This document shows positions 13,019 to 27,017 of a stretch of 64,000 nt of DNA, in pieces (positions within the stretch are counted from its first letter, which is position 1; each line of letters starts with the position of its first letter). Source of the DNA: Nomia melanderi (taxonomy: Eukaryota > Arthropoda > Insecta > Hymenoptera > Halictidae); NCBI RefSeq assembly GCF_051020985.1, contig NW_027475160.1, positions 124,001 through 188,000 on the forward strand. Reading direction: 5' to 3'. A program made the translations under genes and the position numbers. Under the pieces are notes generated by a model. It was not told where the DNA came from, made no database searches, and worked only from the letters and a program-made list of their open reading frames with translations.

Positions 13019-13621
13019 GTCTTATGGGATCGGAAACTCAGGGTCAGGAAAAAATCCAATATATATCTGGTGATATCTCGGGTGCTATTACAGACAGCGC
13101 ACTAAACCAAAGTGAATTATCTGCAGGGGGCCCTGGCGCATGAATCTGTGCAGCGGGAACGACCTCGGACCACCAGGGGCCGAGAAAACCACAGACACAT
13201 GGGGCCGGACTGTCAGGGTCAGGGAAAAATGCAATATATATCTGGTGATATCTCGGGTGCTATTAGAGATAGCGCAATAAATCAAAGTGCATTGTCTGTA
13301 GGAGGCCCTGGCGCATGAATCTGTGCAGCGGGAACGACCTCGGACCACCAGGCGCCGAGAAAATTACAGATATTCGGAATCCGTCACCCAGGGTCATGTA
13401 AAAATCCAGCATATATCTGGTGATATCTCGCGTGCTATTACAGATAGCGCAATAAACCAAAGTGATTTGTCTGCAGGAAGACCTGGCGCATGAATCTGTG
13501 CAGCGGGAACGACCTCCGACCACCAGGGGCCGAGAAAACCACCGACATGTGGGGTCGGACTGTCAGGGTCAGGGATAAATCCAATATATATCTGCTGATA
13601 TCTCGGGTGCTATTACAGATA

Positions 13622-15115
13622 GCGCAATAAATCAAACTGCATTCTCTGTAGGAGGCCCCGGCGCATGAATATGTGCAGCGGGATCGACCTCGGACCACCA
13701 GGGGCCGAGAAAACTACCGTCTCATGGGGCCGGACTGTCAGGGTCAGGGGAAATCCAATATATATCTAGTGATATCTCGGGTGCTATTACAGATAGCTCA
13801 ATAAATCAAACTGCATTTTCTGTAGGAGGCCCTGGCGCATGAATCTGTGCAGCGGGATCGACCTCGGACCACCAGGGGCCGAGAAAACCACCGACACGTG
13901 GGGCCGGACAATCAGGGTCAGGGGAAAATCCAATATATATCTGGTGATATCTCGGGTGCTATTACAGATAGCGCAATAAATCAAAGTGAACTATCTGCAG
14001 GAGGCCCTGGAACATGAATCTGTGCAGCGGGAACGACCTCGGACCACTAGGGGCCTAGAAAACCACCGTCTCATGGGGCCGGACACTCAGGGTCAGGGGA
14101 AAATCCAATATATATCTGGTGATATCTCGGATGCTATTACAGATAGCGCAATAAATCAAAGTCCATTGTCTGCAGGAGGGCCTAGCGCATGAATCTGTGC
14201 AGCGGGATCGTCCTCGGACCACCAGGGGCCGAGAAAACCACCGTTTCATGGGATCGGACACTCAGGGTCAGGGAAAAATCCAATATATATCTGGTGATAT
14301 CTCGGGTGCTATTAGAGATAGCGCAATAAATCAAAGTGCATTGTCTGCAGGAGGCCCTAGCGCATGAATCCGTGCAGCGGGAACGACCTCGGACCACCAG
14401 GGGCCGAGGAAACTACCGTCTCATGGGGCCGGACGCTCAGGGTCAGGAAAAATCCAATATATATCTGGTGATATCTCGGGTGCTATTACAGATAGCGCAA
14501 TAAATCAAACAGCATTTTCTGTAGGAGGCCCTGGCGCATGAATCTGTGCAGCGGGATCGAGCTCGGACCACCAGGGGCCGAGAAAACCACCGACACATGG
14601 GGCCGGACAATCAGGGTCAGGGGAAAATCCAATATATATCTGGTGATATCTCGGGTGCTATTACAGATAGCGCAATAAACCAAAGTGAATTATCTATAGG
14701 AGGCCCTGGCGCATGTGTCTGTGCAGCGGGATCGACCTCGGACCACCACGGGCCGAGAAAATCACCGTCTCATGGGGCCGGAGTGTCAGGGTCAGGGAAA
14801 AATGCAACATATATCTGGTGATATCTCGGGTGCTATTAGAGATAGCGCAATAAATCAAAGTGCATCGTCTGCAGGAGGACCTAGCGCATGAATCGGTGCA
14901 GCGGGAACGACCTCGGACCTCCAGGGGCCGAGAAAACTACCGTCTCATGGGGCCGGACGCTCAGGGTCACGAAAAATCCAATATATATCTGGTGATATCT
15001 CGGGTGCTATTACAGATAGCGCAATAAATCAAACTGCATTTTCTGTAGGAGGCCCTGTCGCATGAATCTGTGCAGCGGGATCGACCTCGGACCACCAGGG
15101 GCCGAGAAAACCACC
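13622..15115. repeat. Twelve-monomer-offset block, copy 2 (offset 2,097 bp)
   Basis: Copy of 11,525-13,018. The match ends near 15,115, where GTCTTATGGGATCGG in copy 1 becomes GACACATGGGGCCGG. Part of this block (from about 14,066) is copied again from 20,011, so this sequence exists in three places. Confidence 0.85.
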
Positions 15116-15481
15116 GACACATGGGGCCGGACACTCAGGGTCGGGGAAAAATTCAATATATATCTGGGGATATCTCGGGTGCTGTTACAGATAGCGCACT
15201 AAACCAAAGTGAATTATCTGGAGGCGGCCCTGGCGCATAAATCTGTGCCGCGGGATCGACCTCGGAATACCAGGGGCCGAGAAAACCACCGACACATGGG
15301 GCCGGACAATCAGGGTCAGGGGAAAATCCAATATATATCTGGTGATATCTCGGGTGCTATTACAGATAGCGCAATAAATCAAAGTGCATTGTCTGTAGGA
15401 GGCCCTGGCGCATGAATCTGTGCAGCGGGATCGACCTCGGACCACCAGGGGCCGAGAAAACTACCGTCTCATGGGGCCGGA

Positions 15482-16530
15482 CTGTCAGGGTCAGGGGAAA
15501 TCCAATATATATCTAGTGATATCTCGGGTGCTATTACAGATAGCGCAATAAATCAAACTGCATTTTCTGTAGGAGGCCCTGGCGCATGAATCTGTGCAGC
15601 GGGAACGACCTCGTACCACCAGGGGCCGAGAAAACCACCGTCTCATGGGGTCGGACACTCAGGGTCAGGGAAAAATCCAATATATATCTGGTGATATCTC
15701 GGGTGCTATTCCAGATAGCGCAATAAATCAAAGTGCATTGTCTGTAGGAGGCCGTGGCGCATGAATCTGTGCAGCGGGAACGACCTCGGACCACCAGGGG
15801 CCGAGAAAATCACCGTCTCATGGGGCCGAACTGTCAGGATCAAGGAAAAGTCCAATATATATCTGGTGATATCTCGGGTGCTATTACAGATAGCGCAATA
15901 AATCAAAGTGCATTGTCTGTAGGAGGCCCTGGCGCATGATTCTGTGCAGCGGGATCGACCTCGAACCACCAGGGGCCGAGAAAACCACCGACACATGGGG
16001 CCGGACGTTCAGGGTCAGGGGAAAATCCAATATATATCTGGTGATATCTCGGGTGCTATTAGATATAGCATAATAAACCAAGGTGCATTGTCTGCACGAG
16101 GCCTTGGCGCATGAATCTGTGCAGCGGGAACGACCTCGGACCACCAGGGGCCGAGAAAACCACCGTCTCATGGAGTCGGACACTCAGGGTCAGGGAAAAT
16201 TCCGATATATATCTGGTGATATCTCGGGTGCTATTAGAGATAGCGCAATAAACCAAAGTGAACTATCTGCAGGAGGCCATGGAACATGAATCTGTGCAGC
16301 GGGAACGACCTCGGTCCACCAGGGGCCGAGAAAACTACCGTCTCATGGGGCCGGACACTCAGGGTCAGGGAAAAATCCAATATATATCTGGTGATATCTC
16401 GGGTGCTATTAGAGATAGCGCAATAAACCAAAGTGAATTATCTGCAGGAGGCACTGTCGCATGAATCTGTGCAGCGGGATCGACCTCGGACCACGAGGGA
16501 CCGAGAAAACCATCGACACATGGGGCCGGA
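15482..16530. repeat. Six-monomer tandem duplication, copy 1 (1,049 bp)
   Basis: Begins in a monomer with CAGGGGAAATCC and ATCTAGTG and runs through CTATTCCAGATAGC, GGCCGTGGCG, GTCAGGATCAAGGAAAAGTCC, GATTCTGTGCAGC, TAGATATAGCATAATAAACC and CACGAGGCCTTGG. Each of these rare variants recurs exactly 1,049 bp later. The same block occurs once more, singly, at about 21,427-22,475. Confidence 0.88.
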
Positions 16531-17579
16531 CTGTCAGGGTCAGGGGAAATCCAATATATATCTAGTGATATCTCGGGTGCTATTACAGATAGCGCAATAA
16601 ATCAAACTGCATTTTCTGTAGGAGGCCCTGGCGCATGAATCTGTGCAGCGGGAACGACCTCGTACCACCAGGGGCCGAGAAAACCACCGTCTCATGGGGT
16701 CGGACACTCAGGGTCAGGGAAAAATCCAATATATATCTGGTGATATCTCGGGTGCTATTCCAGATAGCGCAATAAATCAAAGCGCATTGTCTGTAGGAGG
16801 CCGTGGCGCATGAATCTGTGCAGCGGGAACGACCTCGGACCACCAGGGGCCGAGAAAATCACCGTCTCATGGGGCCGAACTGTCAGGATCAAGGAAAAGT
16901 CCAATATATATCTGGTGATATCTCGGGTGCTATTACAGATAGCGCAATAAATCAAAGTGCATTGTCTGTAGGAGGCCCTGGCGCATGATTCTGTGCAGCG
17001 GGATCGACCTCGAACCACCAGGGGCCGAGAAAACCACCGACACATGGGGCCGGACGTTCAGGGTCAGGGGAAAATCCAATATATATCTGGTGATATCTCG
17101 GGTGCTATTAGATATAGCATAATAAACCAAGGTGCATTGTCTGCACGAGGCCTTGGCGCATGAATCTGTGCAGCGGGAACGACCTCGGACCACCAGGGGC
17201 CGAGAAAACCACCGTCTCATGGAGTCGGACACTCAGGGTCAGGGAAAATTCCGATATATATCTGGTGATATCTCGGGTGCTATTAGAGATAGCGCAATAA
17301 ACCAAAGTGAACTATCTGCAGGAGGCCATGGAACATGAATCTGTGCAGCGGGAACGACCTCGGTCCACCAGGGGCCGAGAAAACTACCGTCTCATGGGGC
17401 CGGACACTCAGGGTCAGGGAAAAATCCAATATATATCTGGTGATATCTCGGGTGCTATTAGAGATAGCGCAATAAACCAAAGTGAATTATCTGCAGGAGG
17501 CACTGTCGCATGAATCTGTGCAGCGGGATCGACCTCGGACCACGAGGGACCGAGAAAACCATCGACACATGGGGCCGGA
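16531..17579. repeat. Six-monomer tandem duplication, copy 2 (1,049 bp)
   Basis: Immediate tandem copy of 15,482-16,530. I noticed one change (AAAGCGCATTG against AAAGTGCATTG), so the copy looks very recent. After it the sequence resumes the order of the homologous single-copy region at 22 kb (GTCAAGGAAAAATCC). Confidence 0.88.
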
Positions 17580-20010
17580 CTGTCAGGGTCAAGGAAAAAT
17601 CCAATATATATCTGGTGATATCTCGGGTGCTATTAGAGATAGCGCAATAAATCAAAGTGCATTGTCTGTAGGAGGCCCTGGCGCATGAATCTGTGCAGCG
17701 GGATCGACCTCGGACCACCACGGGCCGAGAAAATCACCGTCTCATGGGGCCGGAGTGTCAGGGTCAGGGAAAAATGCAATATATATCTGGTGATATCTCG
17801 GGTGCTATTAGAGATAGCGCAATAAATCAAAGTGCATTGTCTGTAGGAGGCACTGGCGAATGAATCTGTGCAGCAGGAACGACATCGGACCACCAGGCGC
17901 CGAGAAAATTACAGATATTCGGAATCCGTCACCCAGGGTCATGTAAAAATCCAGCATATATCTGGTGATATCTCGCGTGCTATTACAGATAGCGCAATAA
18001 ACCAAAGTGCATTGTCTGTAGGAGGCCCTGGCGCATGAATCTGTGCAGCGGGATCGACCGGGGACCACCAGGGGCCGAGAAAACTACCGTCTCATGGGGC
18101 CGGACTGTCAGGGTCAGGGGAAATCCCATATATATCTAGTTATATCTCGGGTGCTATTACAGATAGCGCAATAAATCAAACTGCATTTTCTGTAGGAGGC
18201 CCTGGCGCATGTATCTGTGCAGCGGGATCGACCTCGGACCACCAGGGGCCGAGAAAACCACCGTCTCATGGAGTCGGACACTCAGGGTCAGGGAAAAATC
18301 CAATATATATCTGGTGATATCTCGGGTGCTATTAGAGATAGCGCAATAAACCAAAGTGAATTATCTGCAGGAGGCCCTGCAACATGAACCTGTGCAGCGG
18401 GAACGACCTCGGACCACCAGGGGCCGAGAAAACTACCGTCGCATGGGGCCGGACACTCAGGGTCAGGGAAAAATCCAATATATATCTGGTGATATCTCGG
18501 GTGCTATTACAGATAGCGCAATAAACCAAAGTGAATTGTCTGCAGGAAGCCCTGGCGCATGAATATGTGCAGCAGGAACGACCTCCGACCACCAGGGGCC
18601 GAGAAAACCACCGTCTCATGGGGTCGGACTGTCAGGGTCAGGGATAAATCCAATATATATCTGGTGATATCTCGGGTGCTATTACAGATGGCGCAATAAA
18701 TCAAAGTCCATTGTCTGCAGGAGGCCCTAGCGCATGAATCTGTTCAGCGGGATCGTCCTCGGAACACCAGGGGCCGAGAAAACCACCGTCTCATGGGATC
18801 GGACACTCAGGGTCAGGGAAAAATCCAATATATATCTGGTGATATCTCGGGTGCTATTACAGACAGCGCACTAAACCAAAGTGAATTATCTGCAGGGGGC
18901 CCTGGCGCATGAATCTGTGCAGCGGGAACGACCTCGGACCACCAGGGGCCGAGAAAACCACAGACACATGGGGCCGGACTGTCAGGGTCAGGGAAAACTC
19001 CAATATATATCTGGTGATATCTCGGGTGCTAATAGAGATAGCATAATAAACCAAGGTGCATTGTCTGCAGGAGGCCCTGGCGCATGAATCTGTGCAGCGG
19101 GATCGAGCTCGGACCACCAGGGGCCGAGAAAATCACCGTCTCATGGGGCCGGACTGTCAGGGTCAGGGAAAACTCCAATATATATCTGGTGATATCACGG
19201 GTGCTAATAGAGATAGCATAATAAACCAAGGTGCATTGTCTGCAGGACGCCCTGGCGCATGAATCTGTGCAGCGGGAACGGCCTCACACCACCAGGGGCC
19301 GAGAAAACCACCGTCTCATGGGGTCGGACACACAGGGTCAGGGAAAAATCCAATATAAATCTGGTGATATCTCGGCTGCTATTACAGATAGCGCAATAAA
19401 TCAAAGTGCATTGTCTGCAGGAGGCCCTAGCGCATGAAACTGTGCAGTGGGAACGACCTCGGACCACCAGGGGCCGAGAAAATCACCGTCTCATGGGGCC
19501 GCACTGTCAGGGTCAAGGAAAAATCCAATATATATCTGGTGATATCTCGGGTGCTATTAGAGATAGCGCAATAAACCAAAGTGCATTGTCTGTAGCAGGC
19601 ACTGGCGCATGAATCTGTGCAGCGGGAACGACCTCGGACCTGCAGGGGCCGAGAGAACCACCGTCTCATGGGGTGGGACACTCAGGGTCAGGGAAAAATA
19701 CAATATATGTCTGGTGATATCTCGGATGCTATTACAGATAGCCCAATAAACCAAAGCGAATTGTCTGCAGGAAGCCCTGGCGCATGAATCTGTACAGCGG
19801 GAACGACCTCCGACCACCAGGGGCCGAGAAAACCACCGTCTCATGGGGTCGGACTGTCAGCGTCAAGGAAAAATCCAATATATATCTGGTGATATCTCGG
19901 GTGCTATTACAGATAGCGTAATAAATCATACTGCGTTTTCTGTAGGGGGCCCTGGCGCATGAATCTGTGCAGCGGGATCGACCTCGGACCTCCAGGTGCC
20001 GAGAAAACTA

Positions 20011-23000
20011 CCGTCTCATGGGGCCGGACACTCAGGGTCAGGGGAAAATCCAATATATATCTGGTGATATCTCGGATGCTATTACAGATAGCGCAATAAA
20101 TCAAAGTCCATTGTCTGCAGGAGGGCCTAGCGCATGAATCTGTGCAGCGGGATCGTCCTCGGACCACCAGGGGCCGAGAAAACCACCGTTTCATGGGATC
20201 GGACACTCAGGGTCAGGGAAAAATCCAATATATATCTGGTGATATCTCGGGTGCTATTAGAGATAGCGCAATAAATCAAAGTGCATTGTCTGCAGGAGGC
20301 CCTAGCGCATGAATCCGTGCAGCGGGAACGACCTCGGACCACCACGGGCCGAGGAAACTACCGTCTCATGGGGCCGGACGCTCAGGGTCAGGAAAAATCC
20401 AATATATATCTGGTGATATCTCGGGTGCTATTACAGATAGCGCAATAAATCAAACAGCATTTTCTGTAGGAGGCCCTGGCGCATGAATCTGTGCAGCGGG
20501 ATCGAGCTCGGACCACCAGGGGCCGAGAAAACCACCGACACATGGGGCCGGACAATCAGGGTCAGGGGAAAATCCAATATATATCTGGTGATATCTCGGG
20601 TGCTATTACAGATAGCGCAATAAACCAAAGTGAATTATCTATAGGAGGCCCTGGCGCATGTATCTGTGCAGCGGGATCGACCTCGGACCACCACGGGCCG
20701 AGAAAATCACCGTCTCATGGGGCCGGAGTGTCAGGGTCAGGGAAAAATGCAATATATATCTGGTGATATCTCGGGTGCTATTAGAGATAGCGCAATAAAT
20801 CAAAGTGCATCGTCTGCAGGAGGACCTAGCGCATGAATCGGTGCAGCGGGAACGACCTCGGACCTCCAGGGGCCGAGAAAACTACCGTCTCATGGGGCCG
20901 GACGCTCAGGGTCACGAAAAATCCAATATATATCTGGTGATATCTCGGGTGCTATTACAGATAGCGCAATAAATCAAACTGCATTTTCTGTAGGAGGCCC
21001 TGGCGCATGAATCTGTGCAGCGGGATCGACCTCGGACCACCAGGGGCCGAGAAAACCACCGACACATGGGGCCGGACACTCAGGGTCGGGGAAAAATTCA
21101 ATATATATCTGGGGATATCTCGGGTGCTGTTACAGATAGCGCACTAAACCAAAGTGAATTATCTGGAGGCGGCCCTGGCGCATAAATCTGTGCCGCGGGA
21201 TCGACCTCGGAATACCAGGGGCCGAGAAAACCACCGACACATGGGGCCGGACAATCAGGGTCAGGGGAAAATCCAATATATATCTGGTGATATCTCGGGT
21301 GCTATTACAGATAGCGCAATAAATCAAAGTGCATTGTCTGTAGGAGGCCCTGGCGCATGAATCTGTGCAGCGGGATCGACCTCGGACCACCAGGGGCCGA
21401 GAAAACTACCGTCTCATGGGGCCGGACTGTCAGGGTCAGGGGAAATCCAATATATATCTAGTGATATCTCGGGTGCTATTACAGATAGCGCAATAAATCA
21501 AACTGCATTTTCTGTAGGAGGCCCTGGCGCATGAATCTGTGCAGCGGGAACGACCTCGTACCACCAGGGGCCGAGAAAACCACCGTCTCATGGGGTCGGA
21601 CACTCAGGGTCAGGGAAAAATCCAATATATATCTGGTGATATCTCGGGTGCTATTCCAGATAGCGCAATAAATCAAAGTGCATTGTCTGTAGGAGGCCGT
21701 GGCGCATGAATCTGTGCAGCGGGAACGACCTCGGACCACCAGGGGCCGAGAAAATCACCGTCTCATGGGGCCGAACTGTCAGGATCAAGGAAAAGTCCAA
21801 TATATATCTGGTGATATCTCGGGTGCTATTACAGATAGCGCAATAAATCAAAGTGCATTGTCTGTAGGAGGCCCTGGCGCATGATTCTGTGCAGCGGGAT
21901 CGACCTCGAACCACCAGGGGCCGAGAAAACCACCGACACATGGGGCCGGACGTTCAGGGTCAGGGGAAAATCCAATATATATCTGGTGATATCTCGGGTG
22001 CTATTAGATATAGCATAATAAACCAAGGTGCATTGTCTGCACGAGGCCTTGGCGCATGAATCTGTGCAGCGGGAACGACCTCGGACCACCAGGGGCCGAG
22101 AAAACCACCGTCTCATGGAGTCGGACACTCAGGGTCATGGAAAATTCCGATATATATCTGGTGATATCTCGGGTGCTATTAGAGATAGCGCAATAAACCA
22201 AAGTGAACTATCTGCAGGAGGCCATGGAACATGAATCTGTGCAGCGGGAACGACCTCGGTCCACCAGGGGCCGAGAAAACTACCGTCTCATGGGGCCGGA
22301 CACTCAGGGTCAGGGAAAAATCCAATATATATCTGGTGATATCTCGGGTGCTATTAGAGATAGCGCAATAAACCAAAGTGAATTATCTGCAGGAGGCACT
22401 GTCGCATGAATCTGTGCAGCGGGATCGACCTCGGACCACGAGGGACCGAGAAAACCATCGACACATGGGGCCGGACTGTCAGGGTCAAGGAAAAATCCAA
22501 TATATATCTGGTGATATCTCGGGTGCTATTAGAGATAGCGCAATAAATCAAAGTGCATTGTCTGTAGGAGGCCCTGGCGCATGAATCTGTGCAGCGGGAT
22601 CGACCTCGGACCACCACGGGCCGAGAAAATCACCGTCTCATGGGGCCGGAGTGTCAGGGTCAGGGAAAAATGCAATATATATCTGGTGATATCTCGGGTG
22701 CTATTAGAGATAGCGCAATAAATCAAAGTGCATTGTCTGTAGGAGGCACTGGCGAATGAATCTGTGCAGCAGGAACGACATCGGACCACCAGGCGCCGAG
22801 AAAATTACAGATATTCGGAATCCGTCACCCAGGGTCATGTAAAAATCCAGCATATATCTGGTGATATCTCGCGTGCTATTACAGATAGCGCAATAAACCA
22901 AAGTGCATTGTCTGTAGGAGGCCCTGGCGCATGAATCTGTGCAGCGGGATCGACCGGGGACCACCAGGGGCCGAGAAAACTACCGTCTCATGGGGCCGGA

Positions 23001-24556
23001 CTGTCAGGGTCAGGGGAAATCCCATATATATCTAGTTATATCTCGGGTGCTATTACAGATAGCGCAATAAATCAAACTGCATTTTCTGTAGGAGGCCCTG
23101 GCGCATGAATCTGTGCAGCGAGATCGACCTCGGACCACCAGGGGCCGAGAAAACCACCGACACATGGGGCCGGACACTCAGGGTCGGGGAAAAATTCAAT
23201 ATATATCTGGTGATATCTCGGGTGCTATTAGAGATAGCGCAATAAACCAAAGTGAATTATCTGCAGGAGGCCCTGGAACATGAATCTGTGCAGCGGGAAC
23301 GATCTCGGACCACCACGGGCCGAGAAAACCACCGTCTCATGGGGCCGGACACACATGGTCAGGGGAAAATCCAATATATATCTATTGATATCTCGGGTGC
23401 TATTACAGATAGCGCAATAAATCAAACTGCATTTTCTGTAGGAGGCCCTGGCGCATGTATCTGTGCAGCGGGATCGACCTCGGACCACCAGGGGCCGAGA
23501 AAACCACCGTCTCATGGAGTCGGACACTCAGGGTCAGGGAAAAATCCAATATATATCTGGTGATATCTCGGGTGCTATTAGAGATAGCGCAATAAACCAA
23601 AGTGAATTATCTGCAGGAGGCCCTGGCGCATGAATCTGTGCAGCGGGATCGAGCTCGGACCACCAGGGGCCGAGAAAATCACCGTCTCATGGGGCCGGAC
23701 TGTCAGGGTCAGGGAAAACTCCAATATATATCTGGTGATATCACGGGTGCTAATAGAGATAGCATAATAAACCAAGGTGCATTGTCTGCAGGACGCCCTG
23801 GCGCATGAATCTGTGCAGCGGGAACGGCCTCACACCACCAGGGGCCGAGAAAACCACCGCCTCATGGGGTCGGACACACAGGGTCAGGGAAAAATCCAAT
23901 ATAAATCTGGTGATATCTCGGCTGCTATTACAGATAGCGCAATAAATCAAAGTGCATTGTCTGCAGGAGGCCCTAGCGCATGAAACTGTGCAGTGGGAAC
24001 GACCTCGGACCACCAGGGGCCGAGAAAATCACCGTCTCATGGGGCCGCACTGTCAGGGTCAAGGAAAAATCCAATATATATCTGGTGATATCTCGGGTGC
24101 TATTAGAGATAGCGCAATAAACCAAAGTGCATTGTCTGTAGCAGGCACTGGCGCATGAATCTGTGCAGCGGGAACGACCTCGGACCTGCAGGGGCCGAGA
24201 GAACCACCGTCTCATGGGGTGGGTCACTCAGGGTCAGGGAAAAATACAATATATGTCTGGTGATATCTCGGATGCTATTACAGATAGCCCAATAAACCAA
24301 AGCGAATTGTCTGCAGGAAGCCCTGGCGCATGAATCTGTACAGCGGGAACGACCTCCGACCACCAGGGGCCGAGAAAACCACCGTCTCATGGGGTCGGAC
24401 TGTCAGCGTCAAGGAAAAATCCAATATATATCTGGTGATATCTCGGGTGCTATTACAGATAGCGTAATAAATCATACTGCGTTTTCTGTAGGAGGCCCTG
24501 GCGCATGAATCTGTGCAGCGGGATCGACCTCGGACCTCCAGGTGCCGAGAAAACTA
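20011..24556. repeat. 34-monomer large tandem segment, unit 2 (4,546 bp, shortened)
   Basis: Partner of 14,066-20,010 after net loss of eight monomers (1,399 bp). It begins and ends at the same phase of the same monomer: bases from 24,557 on again resemble those from 20,011, so it behaves as a complete tandem unit. It carries one copy of the 1,049 bp block that is doubled in unit 1, and a divergent patch at 22,805-22,855. Confidence 0.8.
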
Positions 24557-25318
24557 CCGTCTCATGGGGCCGGACACTCAGGGTCAGGGGAAAATCCAAT
24601 ATATATCTGGTGATATCTCGGATGCTATTACAGATAGCGCAATAAATCAAAGTCCATTGTCTGCAGGAGGCCCTAGCGCATGAATCTGTGCAGCGGGATC
24701 GTCCTCGGACCACCAGGGGCCGAGAAAACCACCGTCTCATGGGATCGGAAACTCAGGGTCAGGAAAAAATCCAATATATATCTGGTGATATCTCGGGTGC
24801 TATTACAGACAGCGCACTAAACCAAAGTGAATTATCTGCAGGGGGCCCTGGCGCATGAATCTGTGCAGCGGGAACGACCTCGGACCACCAGGGGCCGAGA
24901 AAACCACAGACACATGGGGCCGGACTTTCAGGTTCAAGGAAAAATCCAATATATATCTGGTGATATCTCGGGTGCTATTAGAGATAGCGCAATAAATCAA
25001 AGTGCATTGTCTGTAGGAGGCCCTGGCGCATGAATCTGTGCAGCGGGATCGACCTCGGACCACCACGGGCCGAGAAAATCGCCGTCTCATGGGGCCGGAG
25101 TGTCAGGGTCAGGGAAAAATGCAATATATATCTGGTGATATCTCAGGTGCTATTAGAGATAGCGCAATAAATCAAAGTGCATTGTCTGTAGGAGGCACTG
25201 GCGAATGAGTCTGTGCAGCAGGAACGACCTCGGACCACCAGGCGCCGAGAAAATTACAGATATTCGGAATCCGTCACCCAGCGTCATGTAAAAATCCAGC
25301 ATATATCTGGTGATATCT
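24557..25318. repeat. Nineteen-monomer-offset block, copy 1 (offset 3,324 bp)
   Basis: Matches 27,881-28,642. Shared rare variants are CTCGGATGCTATTACAG, AAAGTCCATTGTC, GATCGGAAACTCAGG, ACAGACAGCGCACTAAACC and GGACTTTCAGGTTCAAGG. It ends after a divergent patch (25,254-25,304), where TCTCGGG here is TCTCGCG in the partner. Confidence 0.82.
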
Positions 25319-26424
25319 CGGGTGCTATTAGAGATAGCGCAATAAACCAAAGTGCACTGTCTGTAGGAGGCACTGGCGCATGAATCTGTGCAGCGGGAAC
25401 GACCTCGGAACAGCAGGGGCCGAGAGAACCACCGTCTCATGGGATGGGACACTCAGGGTCAGGGAAAAATCCAATATATATCTGGTGATATCTCGGGTGC
25501 TATTACAGATAGCGCAATAAATCAAAGTGCATTGTCTGTGGGAGGCCCTGGCGCATGAATCTGTGCAGCGGGATCGACCTCAGACCACCAGGGGCCGAGA
25601 AAATCACGTTCTCATGAGGCCGGACTCTCAGGGTCAGGGAAAAATCCAATATATATCTGGTGATATCTCGGGTGGTATTAGAGATAGCGCAATAAATCAA
25701 AGTGCATTGTCTGTAGGAGGCCCTGGCGCATGAATATGTGCAGCGGGATCGACCTCGGACCACCACGGGCCGAGAAAATCACCGTCTCATGGGGCCGGAG
25801 TGTCAGGGTCAGGGAAAAATGCAATATATATCTGGTGATATCTCGGGTGCTATTAGAGATAGCGCAATAAATCAAAGTGCATTGTCTGTAGGGGGCACTG
25901 GCGAATGAATCTGTGCAGCAGGAACGACCTCGGACCACCAGGCGCCGAGAAAATAACAGATATTCGGAATCCGTCACCGAGGGTCATGTAAAAATCCAGC
26001 ATATATCTGGTGATATCTCGCGTGCTATTACAGATAGCGCAATAAATCAAAGTGCATTGCCTGTAGGAGGCCCTGGCGCATGAATCTGTGCAGCGGGATC
26101 GACCTCGGACCACCACGGGCCGAGAAAATCACCGTCTCATGGGGCCGGAGTGTCAGGGTCAGGGGAAAATCCAATACATATCTGGCGATATCTCGGGTGC
26201 TATTAGAGATAGCGCAATAAATCAAATTGCATTGTCTGCAGGAGGCCCTAGCGCATGAATCTGTGCAGCGGGATCGTCCTCGGACCACCAGGGGCCGAGA
26301 AAACCACCGTCTCATGGGATCGGACACTCAGGGTCAGGGTAAAATCAAATATATATCTGGTGATATCTCGGGTGATATTACAGATAGCGCAATAAATCAA
26401 AGTGCATTGTCTGTAGGAGGTCTT
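25319..26424. repeat. Satellite section between duplicated blocks
   Basis: About six monomers, none in a long duplicated block that I could define. Notable variants are CTGTGGGAGGCCC with TCACGTTCTCATGAGG (about 25,537-25,620) and a divergent patch at 25,954-26,004 with AATAACAG and CGTCACCGAGGG. The order patch, then CATTGCCTGTAGG, then CGGAGTGTCAGG resembles sections near 9.6 and 28.4 kb. Confidence 0.7.
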
Positions 26425-27017
26425 GGCGCATGAATCTGTGCAGCGGGATCGACCTCGGACCACCAGGGGCCGAGAAAACCACCGACACATGGGGCCGGAC
26501 AATCAGGGTCAGGGGAAAATCCAATATATATCTGGAGATATCTCGGGTGCTATTAGAGATAGCGCAATAAATCAAAGTGCATTGTCTGTAGGAGGCCCTG
26601 GCATATGAATCTGTGCAGCGCGAACGAGCTCGGACCACCAGGGGCCTAGGAAACCACCGACTCATGCGGCCGGACACTCAGGGTCAGGGGAAAATCCAAT
26701 ATATATCTGGTGATATCTCGGATGCTATTACAGATAGCCCAATAAATCAAAGTCCATTGTCTGCAGGAGGCTCTAGCGCATGATTCTGTGCAGCGGGATC
26801 GACCTCGGACCACCAGGGGCCGAGAAAACCACCGTCTCATGGGATCGGACAGTCAGGGTCATGTAAAAATCCAGCATATATCTGGTGATATCTCGCGTGC
26901 TATTACAGATAGCGCAATAAACCAAAGTGAATTGTCTGCAGGAAGCCCTGGCGCATGAATCTGTGCAGCGGGAACGACCTCCGACCACCAGGGGCCGAGA
27001 AAACCACCGTCTCATGG
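26425..27017. repeat. Five-monomer-offset block, copy 1 (offset 874 bp)
   Basis: Matches 27,299-27,891 through a chain of rare variants: GGCATATGAATC, GCGCGAACGAGCTCGG, GGGGCCTAGGAAACC, CTCATGCGGCCGG, GAGGCTCTAGCGCATGATTC and GACAGTCAGGGTCATG. The last is a half-patch: GTCATGTAAAAATCCAGCAT follows an ordinary variable segment, so a conversion endpoint can be placed inside the patch. Confidence 0.85.

Larger units (their letters stand above)
14066..20010. repeat. 34-monomer large tandem segment, unit 1 (5,945 bp)
   Basis: Unit 1 of the longest tandem duplication in the window. Its beginning (14,066-16,542) matches 20,011-22,487 at 5,945 bp; 17,580-18,208 matches at 4,896 bp; about 18,187-18,369 matches at 5,246 bp; and 19,070-20,010 matches at 4,546 bp. 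The stepwise offsets mean the units differ by whole-monomer indels: an extra 1,049 bp tandem copy in unit 1, about 350 bp extra in unit 2, and about 700 bp missing from unit 2. It contains a divergent patch at 17,909-17,959. Confidence 0.8.
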
